DNA of 64,000 nt from Cliona cf. orientalis (GCA_963930775.1 OZ005693.1:6324001-6388000), one strand, 5' to 3'; positions 44,886 through 59,800 are shown, numbered from the stretch's first letter. Made by a program: numbers and translations. Notes: generated from the letters alone by a model not told the origin.

Positions 44886-47800
44886 GTATACAAGATTGAC
44901 CAACTTATAATCACGTGTTTTACATGTAAATAATTTTCCATCTAGTTGTTGAAGATGACCCGACAACAGGACCGTATTATGTTGGCAGAGGATGCTATCC
45001 CAATCATAATGGAATAGTCCAATTAGATGCAGCCCTGATGCGAGGTTCAGACTATTCATTTGGAGCTGTTGCAGCTCTAGAGCAGTAAGATATAATTAAT
45101 TGGTCCAGTGATATAATATAATAGCTATATAGAGGTTATGTACTGACGTCATGCACTCTACGTATTATAAACATGACAACTGTTGCTAGGGCGCCATTTT
45201 GAGTGGCAACTACATGCACGCACGTAGTAGTACTGCAGTTATCAGTACGCAATGAATAAGCACTTTAATTTTTGTGGTTACTTATTCATATTGCTTCCGC
45301 TCCGAGCTACTCCACCTACTATACAATGAATTAGACAAGATCGCAAAAGAACAGAAGCTGCAAAAGCTCTGTGGTTTGGCAGATCCCTACCTGGAGAGGT
45401 CGCGGGATGGCCATACCTCGATTGACTGGCAGCTGTGGCCTGAGGTGGAGTATCCTGACATCTATTACTTTTTGATTGCAACCCCTAGCCTCCATACAGG
45501 AGACTGTTTAAAGGCGTACAAAAGCCTGGATGCATACAATTATTATGCAAGCGGCTGGGTAGATAACATTAAGATTTTTTCCATACCCAGCCGTCCAGGT
45601 ACTTACTTGATTACAGCTCGGGTTAAGCATTCACAGAAGTTATCTGCAAACCCTGTAAAACCCTTGGGTGGCTGTGGAACAGCAAGGGATGGTGGTGTGT
45701 GCACACTGCACCTGTATGGCAGATTTAGGAGAAGCATGCTCACACATTGCAGCCCTCCTGTTTACAGTCAAGGCAAACACTCAAGTAAAAAGAGAACAGC
45801 ATGTACATATGTACCTCTCTGCCATGCTCATGCTATCCGATATTGATTTCTCAACACCTCAGCAGAAAAGGAAGAAGAATGACATCAACAGTTCTACCAG
45901 TGGCGGGGAATGGTCTAAAGCAGCCAGTGTGTCTACCTTGACGCCATCACCAGAGGAACTTCTTTCTCTTTACGCAGATCTCTTTATGACCGGGAAGCCT
46001 GTGCTACTCTCTCTTTTGCCAGAGTTTTAGGAGTCACATATGTACCTTTGTGTATGAGAGGTATCATTCCTACACCATTGACAGCTAGATTTGTTTAATA
46101 AAAGCTACTTTGATCTATATCCTATCCCGATCTCCTTAATAAATGTGATGAAGTATACAGTAGCTATTCTATCTCACCTGAGCAAGCAAAGAGTATTGAA
46201 AAAGAAACACGGGAGCAGTCAAAGTCTAAAATTAATTATGGTTTCAGCAACAATCTGGAAGAGTGACAGCATCTAAACTGAAGCCAGCAGTGCACACTGA
46301 CATAACACAACCATCACAGTCTCTAATTAAATCAATTTGCTACCCAGAAAATACTCAATTCAAGTCTCAAGCTATGTACCTCCTGGGGGTGTGAACACAA
46401 AACGACTGCTCTTAAAAGAGTACAAACTGAAGCAATATAAGAACCACACTGATCTTTGTCTATCAAGGAGTGGCTTTTGTGTCCATCACATGTACCCTAT
46501 TATGGGTGCTACGCCAGATAGCTTGGTGAACTGTAGATGTTGTGGGAATGGTGTTATCGATGTTAAATGCCCATACTCATGCAGAGATCAATTACTTCTG
46601 TCAAAGAGTAGCAACTCGCGATTCTTTCTCAAAGTAGGTGTGGTCGGAAAACCCATTTTGGATGTCACCCATGCCTACTACTACCAAGTACAGGCTCAGT
46701 TAAAGTTTTGTAGTGCTAACTATTGTGACTTTGTAGTGTGGCGAGAGGGAGAGTTGTTTGTACAAAAAATTTATTCTGATGATGCGTTTATAGCTTCAGC
46801 GCTTGAGAAATACCGTAGGACGGGTTTTAGTTGCGTAGTTTAATAATTGCGTTCTAGTCAAGTCAGGCCAAATTACGAATCCAATAATTGCGATGGATGA
46901 CCCTGTACCATACTGTAATATACGTGCACGCTTATGTTTGCGAACCTATTAATTGCGAAACATAGAAAAACTCGCAATTCGCAATTAATAGATGCTCGCA
47001 ATTGAAACCCGACCTACGGTATGAGCAATTTGTCAAGGTGGCCATTCTTCCTGAACTTCTAGGGAAGTGGTATTCGAAGGAGTCCATAAAAAAGCCTAGA
47101 TCCTCCAATCCCAATATAGAGGAAAATGACAAAGATCAGGTAGGTGATACAGCTCAGACAGTGTTGTTATGGTATTACTGCAGCAAGGAAGAATCAGGAG
47201 AAATGATTGCTTAATTGTGACAATACAGAATGCTACATTCAGTGGTTTCACATGAATTGCCTCCACATCACAAAAATTCCCAAGGGAAAATGGTTTTATC
47301 CTGATTGCCGTAAACAGAAAAAGAACAACACACATTCACAATAATTATTTTATTAGTCACTTTTATTCCATTGAAACTACTGAGTTGCAACAATTACATA
47401 ATGCACAATAAATTGTTGCAACTTTGTCTATAACACTGATATCTTCTTGACATGTGGGGATAATTAAATTAATAGGTAGAGTTGATTCTAAGATATATGG
47501 TAAACTTTTGTCTGACAACACCAATGATGGATACGGACACGTGACAACTGACGGGAATTGTCTACCTCTGTCTTGCTTAGCTGGTTCTTGCCTTTAGTAA
47601 AAGGGGGAATTTTTACTTGGGCACAAAACAGATTAGCACTCTCATGGATATCAAATCCTCTATCTGCTAAAATTAAGTTACCAGGCAAGAGTTTGTCTAA
47701 TATTCCACAATTCTCTGTTAGATGTACATCAGATACCCTTCCACTCCATCCTTTGGATATGAATGAGATGGCTCTTTGAGATGAAATACCAATTAAAATT

Positions 47801-50800
47801 TTTACTGTGTTGTGGTGCTTGTAGTTGGACCATGTTTGAGCTCTTGCCTTCAGATTCGTTGACCTTTCAATAAAGATCTCAAAACGATCAAGAATTACAA
47901 CGCACTGCTTGAATTTTTTTCTAAATTCCATTGGCATAGTGTTTATCAGTTCCTCTCTGCTGGGCCACTTGAGGACTAAGCCGTACATGCATCACGTCGA
48001 TCCATTTCTTGAAGTAGCAAGAGATGGTTGAATTGTTAACTCCAAATCTGTAGCCTAAATCTTGATCCCCAAGGTTTAGTTGTACATGTAGCTTCATTAA
48101 TGCACTTAGAAACTGCTGGAATTGGGAGAGTACAGTTCTACTATTATCCTCCAAAGATATAGAGGCAAAAGTAAGTATTGCCATTAAGGTAGTGAACATA
48201 GGCAGCCCAATGTAGTACTTCACTTTCGCATTATTATCTTTAAAAAAATTCTTCATTAAGTGATTGTTTCCTGATGATGTCCTCTAGTGTTCGATTCGTT
48301 GTTGTTAATTGTTCATGTTCCCATCTCAGTTTCTGACAATCTATCTTTAGTACATCAGTTTCCTTTACCAATCTTCCATTCTCATCCTTCAGCCATTCAC
48401 ATTCCTTCCATATTCTCACTTTTTAGATGATCATTCTCTCTCTCGAGTTTGTCTGTATCAGCCATAGTCAATGCAGTTAGAGTGTGCATACCATGCAGTA
48501 TGTGGTTCACAGTAAGCACTACCATTGCCATCTTCTGACAAAGCAAACAATGAACTAGCAGCTGCCAGCCTGTCACAGTTTTCTACTCTTCTTTTCTTGG
48601 CCTCTACCTTCCTCTCATACCTCTCCATGTCACTTGCTAGCTTCCTCTTCACTGGGCTCTTGGTGTAACAGAACACTGATGGTACATAATCCGGTGATAG
48701 GGGATCATTGCTCTTGGCTCCAGACACAAAATGAGTGCTACAGATCCACGAGTGCTCGTTCGGTGCCCAGTTTTTACAACCCACGGCAGCAATCCATCGT
48801 ACTCTTTTCTCTGCTTTCTCGGGAAAACGATAGAAGTGTATGCCAGAGCCTTTAGTGTATCTATTCACACAGCCAACAGCGCTACAGCTTTTGCCCATTG
48901 TTTACTTGCCCTCATTAGCTTCTATCCTATCGCGGTTGATGTAAGTGCGCATGCCACTCGTTTAACCCCTGCCTTTTGCCACTCATAGCAGCGGAAGTGT
49001 GGGTGTAACGTGGTTTATGACGTCACGTGCATAACCTCTATTATCCAGACTTGCCCAGACACAGCAACTTGCACCTCACAATCCGATAGCAAATCTGTGA
49101 GAGAAGAGTACGTACAATCAGTGTGACTTGAACCCAGATCGTTGATTCAAAGCAAAAGATGCAATACCTCCAATTAAGCCAACCTTTCACATCACTGGGC
49201 CGGACACCACTCGCATACCAATTAAGTTAAATGCCAGGATTTGTTGTCGGGGGGGGGGGGGGGAGGGGATGGGCCCCGGGGAATCCCATGGTTCCACCCC
49301 CTAAATTAGGCCTTGCCATTACTGTCATTCATGCCGTTTATGTGGAGCTTAATTGCCCCAGTTAATCTAAGCAGAGAGCATCTGAATTCTACTACTAGTA
49401 TTCCTGGACACTGAATTTTGGATTGGTGCTGTAAATCAAGCAAAACTAAGCTATATGCCTATATGGTTTAAGTAAACATTCTTATAGAGGCCTGTGTGGC
49501 TAGGTATCGAAGCAATAGTAATAGATATTTCTCTAGCTGAAATTTATTAACATAATATGATTCCAACGTTTTGACACCTATTCGGGCGTCCTCGTCAGGG
49601 AATGAAGAATACAATGACGGGTTCTGTCATTGTATTCTTCATTCCCTGACGAGGACGCAAGTGCCTGGTCTGAGGTTCCATTCGTACATGGAAGGAAATC
49701 AACAACCTCCTCTCTTATTTCATTATTTTCATCAACAAACCTCATCACTAGGCTGAGCTGCTCAGTATATTGGAGACATCTGCTACTTCATTGGCAGAAT
49801 CGAAAAATATTTGGCTTTTCGAACCTCGGTTAAAATCTTCTCACGGATGTGATCACCACAGCATGCAATAGTATTGTTTTGGACCTACAGAAAACAAGGG
49901 TTTGTAGAATAAGTGGTGTGGGTTTAATAATGCTGTAGTATCCCGGGTAAGTGCCCATGGGCACTTAAACATAACTCGCGATTTTTGCCCCTACCTGGGA
50001 TCAAAATCCCATACATTTGTATAGAAGCTGCTGGCCCCATAAAATGCAGTACATGGGCGCAGAGTGAGCGCTTGCCCGGGACACTACAGTATTCATACAA
50101 AAATAAATAAAATTTAATTATTGATACTGCAAGCGCCTGGTCTGGGAAATCGACAACCTCCTCTATAAGAAATATAGATAATCTTTTTGCTACCATCCAT
50201 TTGAAAAATCGACCCAAGCAGGATTCGAACCAGTGCACTCATTTAGCATGCAGAGCTTGGTAGACACTGAGTTTAACCTCTGGGCAGTAGTTGTGGCTTT
50301 TGTGATTTGACAAGGACAACGAAATTGAAATTGAAAATTCTGGAACGTGTAAATCTAAATTTTTATGCTCTATCTGCTGGTCTTTGAATAATATTTGTAG
50401 CATGTTCAGGAGCTGGGCTCCATTATTTAGATTAATTTTTTTTTTAACTTAGGATGTAATAATATTTATTTTATTAGGCTGTAATTTTTCCTACTTAGGA
50501 TATGACTAGGACTGAAAATCCTGGTTACACCTCTGATTGGTGTAAAAAAAATTGTGATATACTGCCATTCCTGCTTATATTGTAATGTAGTGACTCATTT
50601 GTGATTTTGTTATGCAGGTATGCCAAACCAATATCAGTAGCAAAGTGTGTTCTTGAACATTCATCCCTCAATATGCTAGTTGGTTCAGGAGCTACTGCAT
50701 TTGCATTGAATCGGGGATTTACCATGGAAGATAATCAAAAGCTTCTATCTGATACAACTTCCAAAGCCTATGAGGTTTGTCAATGAGATAGTAACAAGAT

Positions 50801-53800
50801 GATTCAAATGTCGTATACTTTCTAATATAGGCGCCCCTAAAAATAATTACAGATCATGCAGTCGCCTCCAATTAGAACTAGGCTGGAGAAGAAAATGTTG
50901 AGAATTACGCTCTCTGGTCGCTTCTTGGCCACCGTTGTAGGCCTTTCTACCCCCGACACGTTCTTTACGCATGCCCCACCTACCGTGTTTTAGCACTTTT
51001 AATTAAGCGCATGCTTCCTGTTAAGCACATACTTTTTGTTAAGCGCATATTTTCTTGCTGCTGCGTGTTATAAGTGCATGCGCTTAACAACCAGTTTCTA
51101 CGGTATTACAATTAATATTGAGAAAAGCAAGCGCAGGGATGTACACGTATAGTGGATATGATATGTTATCCCTATAAATCTTGTTTGCGTATTTTTTGGC
51201 ACTACCATCCCTACTTCATCCTTCAATTTTATTCAATTGTTTTTTATACTTATATAATTATAGAAGATGGGAGGTGCCAAAGTTAGCGTATGTGCGCAAA
51301 AGTAGTAGCCACGCCCCTCGTTAACTCGCCTAGGCGATAGAGCATAGATGCCAAAGAAGGCTGTTTCAGGTGGCTAAGTAATAATGAGACTCTATTATAT
51401 ACATGTAGGTGAGGCAAACTAATTAAATTCACAGTTTATCATCACAGACTTTTCCATTTTGCATCTGGTCATGCATTATTCAGATTTCAAACTAGTAAAA
51501 GAGTGCGAGAAATGCTAGGTTTGAACTCGCAATTGCCGAGGCCATGCCCTTCAATTGCAGCGCTCGAGGGGGCAGGGCCAAAGTGGCATATAGTTGCTAT
51601 ATACAATCTGAAATCTGAAATTTTTTTTTAAACTGAAAATCCATGCGGACAGTGACAATAAACTGCAAATTCAGTTTGTCTGGCCTTAGCTATCATTGAT
51701 TTTATCGACTATATATCTTTGTCACTACTGAACTGGCTGTTATACTAACTGCTGAGGGCCGTGCCGCGCCTGCACATTGAGGCCTCGAGTCTCCATATCC
51801 CAGCGCAGCACTAATGCTGCATGCATGCCCTAGCCTCTAGCTAGGTTTGTTCTATCGCACTCGCACTAGCTTAGCTAGCTTGCGGGGGGAGCTTGGCGCT
51901 AAGCTAGGGCTAAGCTACCTTGGCTTGAAGGCACTAGCTAGCTACAGCGGCGGTGGCACACGCCGCTGACTATAGTCACCTGACTTCACCATGGCAACAC
52001 ATTATGAGCATGCACATTATATGACAAAATGGTGTATCAGACACACCCTATCGTTAATGCGCCGTACACACCCACCATTAAGTAACAGTAGAGATAACAC
52101 AAAACTAGCGTGTCATGGACCTGTGCGCAACAAAATGGAGTGGATTTATTCTCAAATTAAGATGATAGGTCAAGGCGGTCTTGAGTTAGTCCTGATAATG
52201 AAAAAGAAAGAAAGAAAGAAAGGTTGACAAAATTAATGGCTTTTTTTAACATCTGGTTCGATCTGGCATATGTACAATTGTTTTGATGAATGACTTGGTC
52301 TCGGTGTATACAGCATAGATAGATAATTTGCTGGAGATTCTGATTTTGGCACTTAGAAAGTTACCTATATGTTGAGATACATGTATTTGGGTGTTTGTAA
52401 TGTATTACGTACATGGGAGTGTCTGTGCCATCCCTACTTATAGAGTCTACTGACTCTATGATATAGTCTATACTTGTTTCGATCCTAATTGTTTTTTTTT
52501 CGTTGCAAGAGCTCAAAGACTACCGCTACTAATTTCCATGTTCGAGTGTCTGAGCCAACTTCACAATTGTAGTGCACACACTAAATCACCTGAAATAACC
52601 TCCAAACCTGGTTTGTGGGTGCAGTACCTTTGGATCTTCAACATTTATTGTTCAAGTGAGACTGCCGCTCTCCAGATCAGAACTGTACGAGGTATAAAAC
52701 TAAAAATATTAACTATGTCCAGCATGTTGTAGCTTGACTAGGAAAGAGACTTATAGTATATGAGGCTAAACACTCATACTTTCACTACTTTAGTTGCAAT
52801 ATAATCATTTCCGGTCTTCGTTTTTTCTGTAGTTCTGGAGATATGCCTGAATCTGCAACACCATTGTTTAAAGATTAGTGTCTGGCGAGTTTTTGGAATT
52901 TTAGTGCACGGGGAAAGAGTTATATGTAGCAGTTGGACATTACCACTAGTAGTTTAATATATTATATTATAGATGACTTTTATCTTGATAATCTTTGAGA
53001 ATTATTTCTCTCTGATTTATGCAAAAATGTGTTACTCACATCCATGACCTTCCGTTAGCCCAATGACCTTTGGCGGTCCCACCCCATACACGGATATTAA
53101 GGTTGACAAATATAAACGCGTAGTAGTAGAGAAGATGCTGATTCAGAATATGATGTACCCAAAAACATAAGATTAATGTGCATGCCTTGAGCGCTTGCAC
53201 GCCGGCACATGAGATAATACATGTAGTCAAGGCAACAAAGTAAACACAAACTTCCTGTGTGGGTAAGAGAATGTATGGAAAACGTGGGGTCTTTGTGCAG
53301 ACTGAGATAAAGTTTACAAATTTATGGTTAATTAGGTACATGTGTATATTATATAATATTATATTGTCGCTACAATGCAATGCAATGCCTCTGGCTATGA
53401 TATCTGTGAGCCTGAGTAGGCCACAGTATTGTGTTCCTTGTCCTATAGAGTGTACTATAGTACACAAGGGGGCAGTTAATTTTGATATTAAATTAGTACC
53501 TTACTCGCGATTTGGCCTGCATGGTCGCTTACCCAGAGTATTACTTCCATGTGTTTGTATAGAAGCTGCTACATTGACATGAGGTACATGGGCACTTACC
53601 TGGGAGTGGGCACTTGCCTGGGACACTATATACCGTATGGCGGGTAATTTTCGTGGAAAGTCCGAAAAGGCCCTCAAAATTAATTTTCATGATTTTAAAT
53701 TTCGTGACAGCAACCAGTTTAGGGGCGTGGCACTGCTGCATAAGCGATGATGTAATCGATACACGCATTCGCAATCTTCTTTGTTACTAAGCCATACCTA

Positions 53801-56800
53801 CAGAGACTTTGACAAAAGGCATGAGATAGAAGAATATTAGTGTTGAAGATGCTATCAGCTGGATGACAGTGGCTACTGTTGCTTGCTAACACTGGAAAGT
53901 GTTGGCCGTGCTGCCACGCCCATCATCATGGACTTGCATAGTACCATATCATTGCATTAATTTTCGTGGGTGGGAAAATTTCGTGACTGCAAGTCAACCA
54001 TGAAAATAACGAAAATTAGCACCCCACGAAAATTACCCACCATACGGTATTAGTTAGACACTGCTTTGGAGGTTTCTATGTAGAATCCCGAGCGCAGCCC
54101 TGAGGTCTTCTAAATCACGTGGAAACCGACTAAACAGTGTCTAACAAGTTTAGATCATAATAGTAAAACACTGTAATAGCCCGAGGATACAAAGTTGTAG
54201 GGGTTCTATCAAAATCTTGTAGGAGTACTATCACATATAGATACCTGCTAATGACCAATTAGATTGCAGTGTTTGTTACAACTATGATCTAAGATAGTTT
54301 ACAGTCTACACTAAGATCACTGGAAGTCCATATACATGTACGTACAATACATTTTAATGTCAATGCGCGATTTGCATGGCACCTATGGGGGTTAATGATA
54401 TGCATACCATGCATGTGGGGTCAAAAATAGTGCATGTGTATGTACAGCTGTATCTTCTAGTATGAGATAGTTATCGTTCTATCTCAAGTACCATTGAAAG
54501 AGGAAGAGCTGAGCTTCACATTGATACCAAGAATAAGACTAAGCGTGCCGAGATGACCGATATAGAGATGACTAACTTTTCGGCTGCGTATGGCTGAGGG
54601 CATCTTTGAATTGGGGGCAAATCAGTAGCTATCAAACCAGCACTAGGGCACTTGGTCCACAAGTAGGTAAGTACCAGAGCAGTTATTCCACTGAATCCCG
54701 AGTCTTCCAGGACTACTCTGCCACCACAAGTCCACTTTGAAGATCGAAAATAATTTATCACTTTTATTTAGTCTTCTCTATTTTCTTAGTAGTAGTTAGC
54801 TAGACTGTCAACCAAAGAAAATACTAAACTTTAGCTACTAAACTAGCTAGGTTGTAGCTACCAACTCTTCGTCTTGAGTACTTACTTTGTGATACTTCAA
54901 CTCGCTCATCCATTTTTTGATCTTTTCTGGCTGAATGGAACTTTGAATTGGGGGCAAATCAGTAACTCGTTCCAGAACGAAAAATAAGGCATCCTCGATG
55001 TCTATACCATGGTGGCAGTGTATAGCAGTAGCGTGGAACAGAACCGCTCAAGGCGCTTCGAGAAATGAGCCTTCGAAAATGAGAAAAATTCATTCTGTCC
55101 TGGGTAGAGCACGGTACACGGATAGATATGCGAACGTATACGAGATTATTGTGTATACCCGCGTAATACGTACGCGTGCGTGCGTAATCATACGCAGCAA
55201 AATATCATTTCTGTTTTGCCATTAAACGGGAGGTCTTAGTGTAGACTGTTTAATTCATTCAATTTTATATTTGTATGCTCTAATTATGTGAAATCTACTG
55301 TGTAATGGGAAACTTTGGTGAGGTTTTATTTTGGCGATTTTGGCGAATTAGGTATAGATTGCCAAATTAAAAACTCACCAATTAAACTTGATGCACGCCT
55401 ATGGCGGTAAGCATTCAGATCGCCAATTTCAATTTCACCAATACAAATAGAGAGCTATTTTGCCAAATTTAATGCTATCAGCTATACGGTATGTAACATA
55501 TGCCAGATTTTTGCTTGAATTTCATCGTTATAATGTCGATCAGCTGCCTTCAGTCTTTCTTGGGATATGAAGATTCTACCACCCTTTACCAGAACCAAAG
55601 CAGAATCACAAGGTTGCTCCATCATTAGCATTTTTCTTGATAAATATGAAACTTTTCGACCTCCCTCTAATCTTCTCAACAAGGTACAACTATTTTAAGT
55701 CTATTTGAAATTACTTCGCCAAAAATTGATACAAGCCATGATTAATTATTATAATATTGATAGCAAACTAAATGTATGTAGACTTCAACTGAGACACCAG
55801 AGGCTGACAAATACTGTATAATGATGACATTGTGTTTCGGTACATTAAATTATATCGACATCCTGTTGTTGTGTATGAGACTCAGAGCATTACAGAATAC
55901 GCACATATAAAAAGATCGACGGTATATGTAAAATAACATTTCTAACACCCAGATGTCCCAGGCAACACTTAAACAATGTGGACCATGTACACTTTATCAA
56001 CAATACTCGAACCATTATTTCCATCCACAAAATTGGGAATCAGAGATGCGTACCCGGCTGTGGAAGCACGACTATACATACCAAGATCAATTAAGCTCTG
56101 TAATAATAAAGCACCCTTTTTATCAGTGGATGGTGCAAAAGTGCAGCGTAACAGGATGTAATAATGAGGCAGACGTTGATTTAAATCAACTGCGAGCATT
56201 AATTTAGATGATGCCCCATCAGATATTATAGCATTTAATCCTTCAGATCTTTTAGCCAACTTACGCTTATAATATTATGCACAACATTATTATAAGGTAT
56301 ACATGCCAGCATCAAAAGCCCATACAATGCACTAGCCTTCATATCTGGGATACCTACTACACAGTGTGCTTATTGTTTCGGCTGCAATGAACTTCCCAAG
56401 CTATCAGGATAGTTTAACCAGCACTGTTTGTGCTACAAGCATAGACTACACACACAAGCCATTGTGCCTGATTGCAGTTCGCTCTCATCGGCATACTACG
56501 ACTGTGCGTGCGATTTGGCTCACCTTGGCCTGCTTCTTTGTCGCAGTGAGTGCACAAGACTTTGCGGGACTTACCAGCAAGCTGGAGCGAACTCCCACCG
56601 TGTCCTTTCCCTGTCCAAATTTTATAGTAATTGAAAAGTACCTTCAAGTAACTGAAGGATTCTCAGGAGGTATTTGTAAAAATAATGTCATATGTTAGGC
56701 CAGACCAATTTGATTTGTTGTTGCATGGATTTGCCAGTCCAGTTTTTGCCTTACTTTGCGGCTGAAAAAGACAAGTTGACTGGACACTAGTGGCAAGTGC

Positions 56801-59800
56801 TTGCTTGTATATTAGCCAGTCTTTTATCTTCTATCATTCGATTTATTGCTCACTAAACTTTTATGTGGAGTAAAATTCCTATATGGCTCACAGTCTATGT
56901 ACTGCCAGACTTGTAAATTGGCCGTGAACCAAGTAAAAAAGGCTAGGTTATGGTAATAATGACCGGGATATTTTCTTTTTCTCTAATGAGGGGTGTGGCT
57001 ACGATTTTTGCGTCCATGATACCTCTGCACATATATTTGGCAATGAATTTGAGAGTTAATGCCATGGGAAAATTATGTCAGATGGCATTGATGAATTACC
57101 CTAGTGAGTATTAAAAAAAATGAAATTGGAGGATGAAGTGGGGATAGCATGGCCAAAAGTACACAAACTAGATTTGTAGGGATAGTCACATCCACTATAC
57201 ATCCCTATGCTTGCATTTTGAGTAGGTGCAGGAATAAAGAACTGGGCATGTAGTAATGTGATAATCAAAGCTGATTGTCCCCCCCCCCCCCCCCCACCCC
57301 CTGTGAGCCATAATATAGGGGATAACATGAATTTCTCCCACACACACAGAAGATTCAAATTAAGGATAGCACCAATGGGTCACCATCAACAGGTCCATGC
57401 AACCATTTGTCTGGTTTCACTGTACTGTAATATATTGCCTGGCCATAGTGCGAGGCTTTCTAATCTGACTTATACATTGAATACAATTGCTAACCTCAGG
57501 AATACAGGTACAGGAATGTTCATCCTCCACAAACTGGACATGATACCTTGTGTAAGTATGCATTGTTACCTTGCATGCATGTGCAAAGGGTAAAATGATT
57601 GGTCGTATCGTCATGAGCTCAAGAACGCCATGTCTCGATATCTATAGCATTTAAGTGATGTGTAAGCACAACAAATGAAACAAAATTGACGCTTCAAATC
57701 AAGGCACACAATCCATGAGCGTCACAAATAGAGGTTTTGTGTTGGTTACTGTAGCCACGTTTATTGACAGTGCTGTATACTCAATGCATAATGCATGCAT
57801 CCCATATTGTGCTTTCTACTTGTATATACAACTAATTGGCCATAATATGAAGATCATCAAAATGTATGTTCGTGACATGCTGGCTAAAATTTCCAGAATT
57901 GCTTTATTATCATCTCTAGTCTGTAGCTACAGATTGCGAAATATGTGCATGCGGGGTATGTGCTCTACATTATTGCTGTTGTCAGTATATTATTATTTTA
58001 TTTTAATATGACAATTATTGACCTAGCTGTCTTATGCCTGGATAAATATGGTCACTTGGCAGCTGGAATCTCTACCTCAGGACCACCTTTTAAAGCTCCT
58101 GGACGAGTTGGTGATTCACCTTTACCTGGATGTGGTTTATATGCTGATGATAAGGTACATTAGTTTTCATTGTGATATGTAATTAATCAGTATAATTAAA
58201 AGTGTGTGTCCAAATATATGCATAGCTGCATGCATGTATATTAATTAATCCTCAGCGCATGCACGAGGGTTACGGTAGTCGTTCTCTGTGTGTGTGTGAG
58301 TGAATGAGTGAGTGTGTGTGTCTGCTACCGCGCTAGCTGCTACATGTACATACCTGTTTTATACGTTGAAAACAAGGTTGCCATTAGGCTTTTCGTGGTA
58401 GATATGCATTGTGTGGATTTTGTTGAAAATGTTTTATTCAAAACTTTTGGTGACATTTTCCGGCCTTCTTCGCTTCTTTCGAGCTCTCACTCGAAAGAAA
58501 CAGTAGCTGCTTCGTTTCAAGAAGATTAGTGTGTAGCTCAAGCGATAGTTCTTATAACGTACTCGACTGACTCATCACTAGCCACAGTAGGCTATCAACT
58601 ACGCAGACTACCGTATACTTTCTAATATAGGCGCCCCCAAAAAATAATTACAGATCGCGCAGGTGCCTCCAGTTAGAACCGAAAATTCACAAGCAGGTCA
58701 AAGGCCGCCTAAGAGCTGCAATTAGAGCGGTTCTGGAAGTTTTGCCAGAGCACAAGCACTATCACTAACCAGTTCTAGTTAGTGGCAGTGAATATGACAG
58801 TGGCGAGAATAACAAAAAAATATGGTTCTAGTTTCAATTCTTTTGGAAATTTCACTCTGATTGCTGAATCATTCTCAAATTGTCGGTACCATATTCATCA
58901 GAATGGTTGTCTCTAACTCCAGAAAGACATCAAAGCAGTAGGTAAGTGCCCATATAAAGCGGCTTAGTTTAACATCTAAATTGCTAGCTCGGTAGATCAG
59001 TTGACAGTACTGCAGTATTGCGATATTGCACGTGGCAATTAAATAGGCACTGCCTAAAAATAATTGCTGTCCGGAAAGGCGCCTTTAACTGGAACCGAAA
59101 AAAATTGCACAGGTCTCGAAGGGTGCCTATAAATTAGGGTGGGACCTATATTAGAACATATACGGTATGTTTCTTGGCTTTACTATGTACTAGATCTGAT
59201 GATCTGGCATGCATGTGGTACTATTACGTAATACCGTGCAATCAGTAATGCATTCTTGTGGTTATAGTTCAATACTGCAACTAGAGCACTAAAGTGCAGA
59301 ACGCTCGGCGCAAATGCAGTTTTTAACAGTAGATGATAATGGTGCTAAGATTACAAGTCAGGATTGGTGGTAAATATACTAGGGTGATGAATAAGCGAAG
59401 ATTCTTTTCGGACAACTTAACTGTTCGGTAAAACTTGCCGACGTTTCGACTAGATGCTCTAGTCATCCTCAGGGCAAAAGTGAAGTGAGGTGCAAAAAGG
59501 GTGGTGCTCTTATAGGCGTGGCTACTGCGCTCACGCGCCCATGCGGCTGGGTGCAGAGGGTGGAGCGCCGGCGCGATTAGCACTAGCGCGGTTGCCCCCG
59601 CCCCCTAGTTTCTTCATCGTCGTGATCCAACAGCCCGGTAGCTCGTAGCCCCCATCTCGGTTAAGCCTGTTGTTTGCCGGGGTCTTCTCGATGTGTAAGG
59701 CTTCCTTTACCTTTAGCTGGACAGGTCTGGCGGCCCTGTCCAGCACTCTGGTTGCATCCCAATCCACTTGGTGTTGCTGGTCCCACTGGTGCTCGGCTAT

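Larger units (their letters stand above)
45131..49039. mobile_element. ISL2EU-type DNA transposon, full length, in asparaginase intron 2
   Basis: The 3.9-kb element has inverted ends AGAGGTTATGTACTGACGTCA on the left and TGACGTCACGTGCATAACCTCT on the right (about 17 of 21 bases pair), and AT duplications at 45,129-45,130 and 49,040-49,041. It carries two convergent genes, the pairing known for ISL2EU (PIF/Harbinger-related) elements: a YqaJ-exonuclease gene on the plus strand and a DDE_Tnp_4-type transposase with a THAP domain on the minus strand. Both genes have frame damage, so the copy is not autonomous now. Confidence 0.85.

Noticed and set aside
55482-56259. Minus-strand host exons ([39 protein letters not shown])
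   Set aside because: Composition is suggestive, but no domain, no paired splice sites and no second copy are visible; kept only as a low-confidence note.
56366-56698. Secreted-protein-like frame ([16 protein letters not shown])
   Set aside because: The hydrophobic stretch is not near the start, an overlapping minus frame is as long, and there is no family match.
58005-58026. Catalytic Thr in the frame [10 protein letters not shown] just upstream of exon 5
   Set aside because: The ACCTAG acceptor at 58,026 excludes it, and the true HDT motif is in exon 4 with matching phase.
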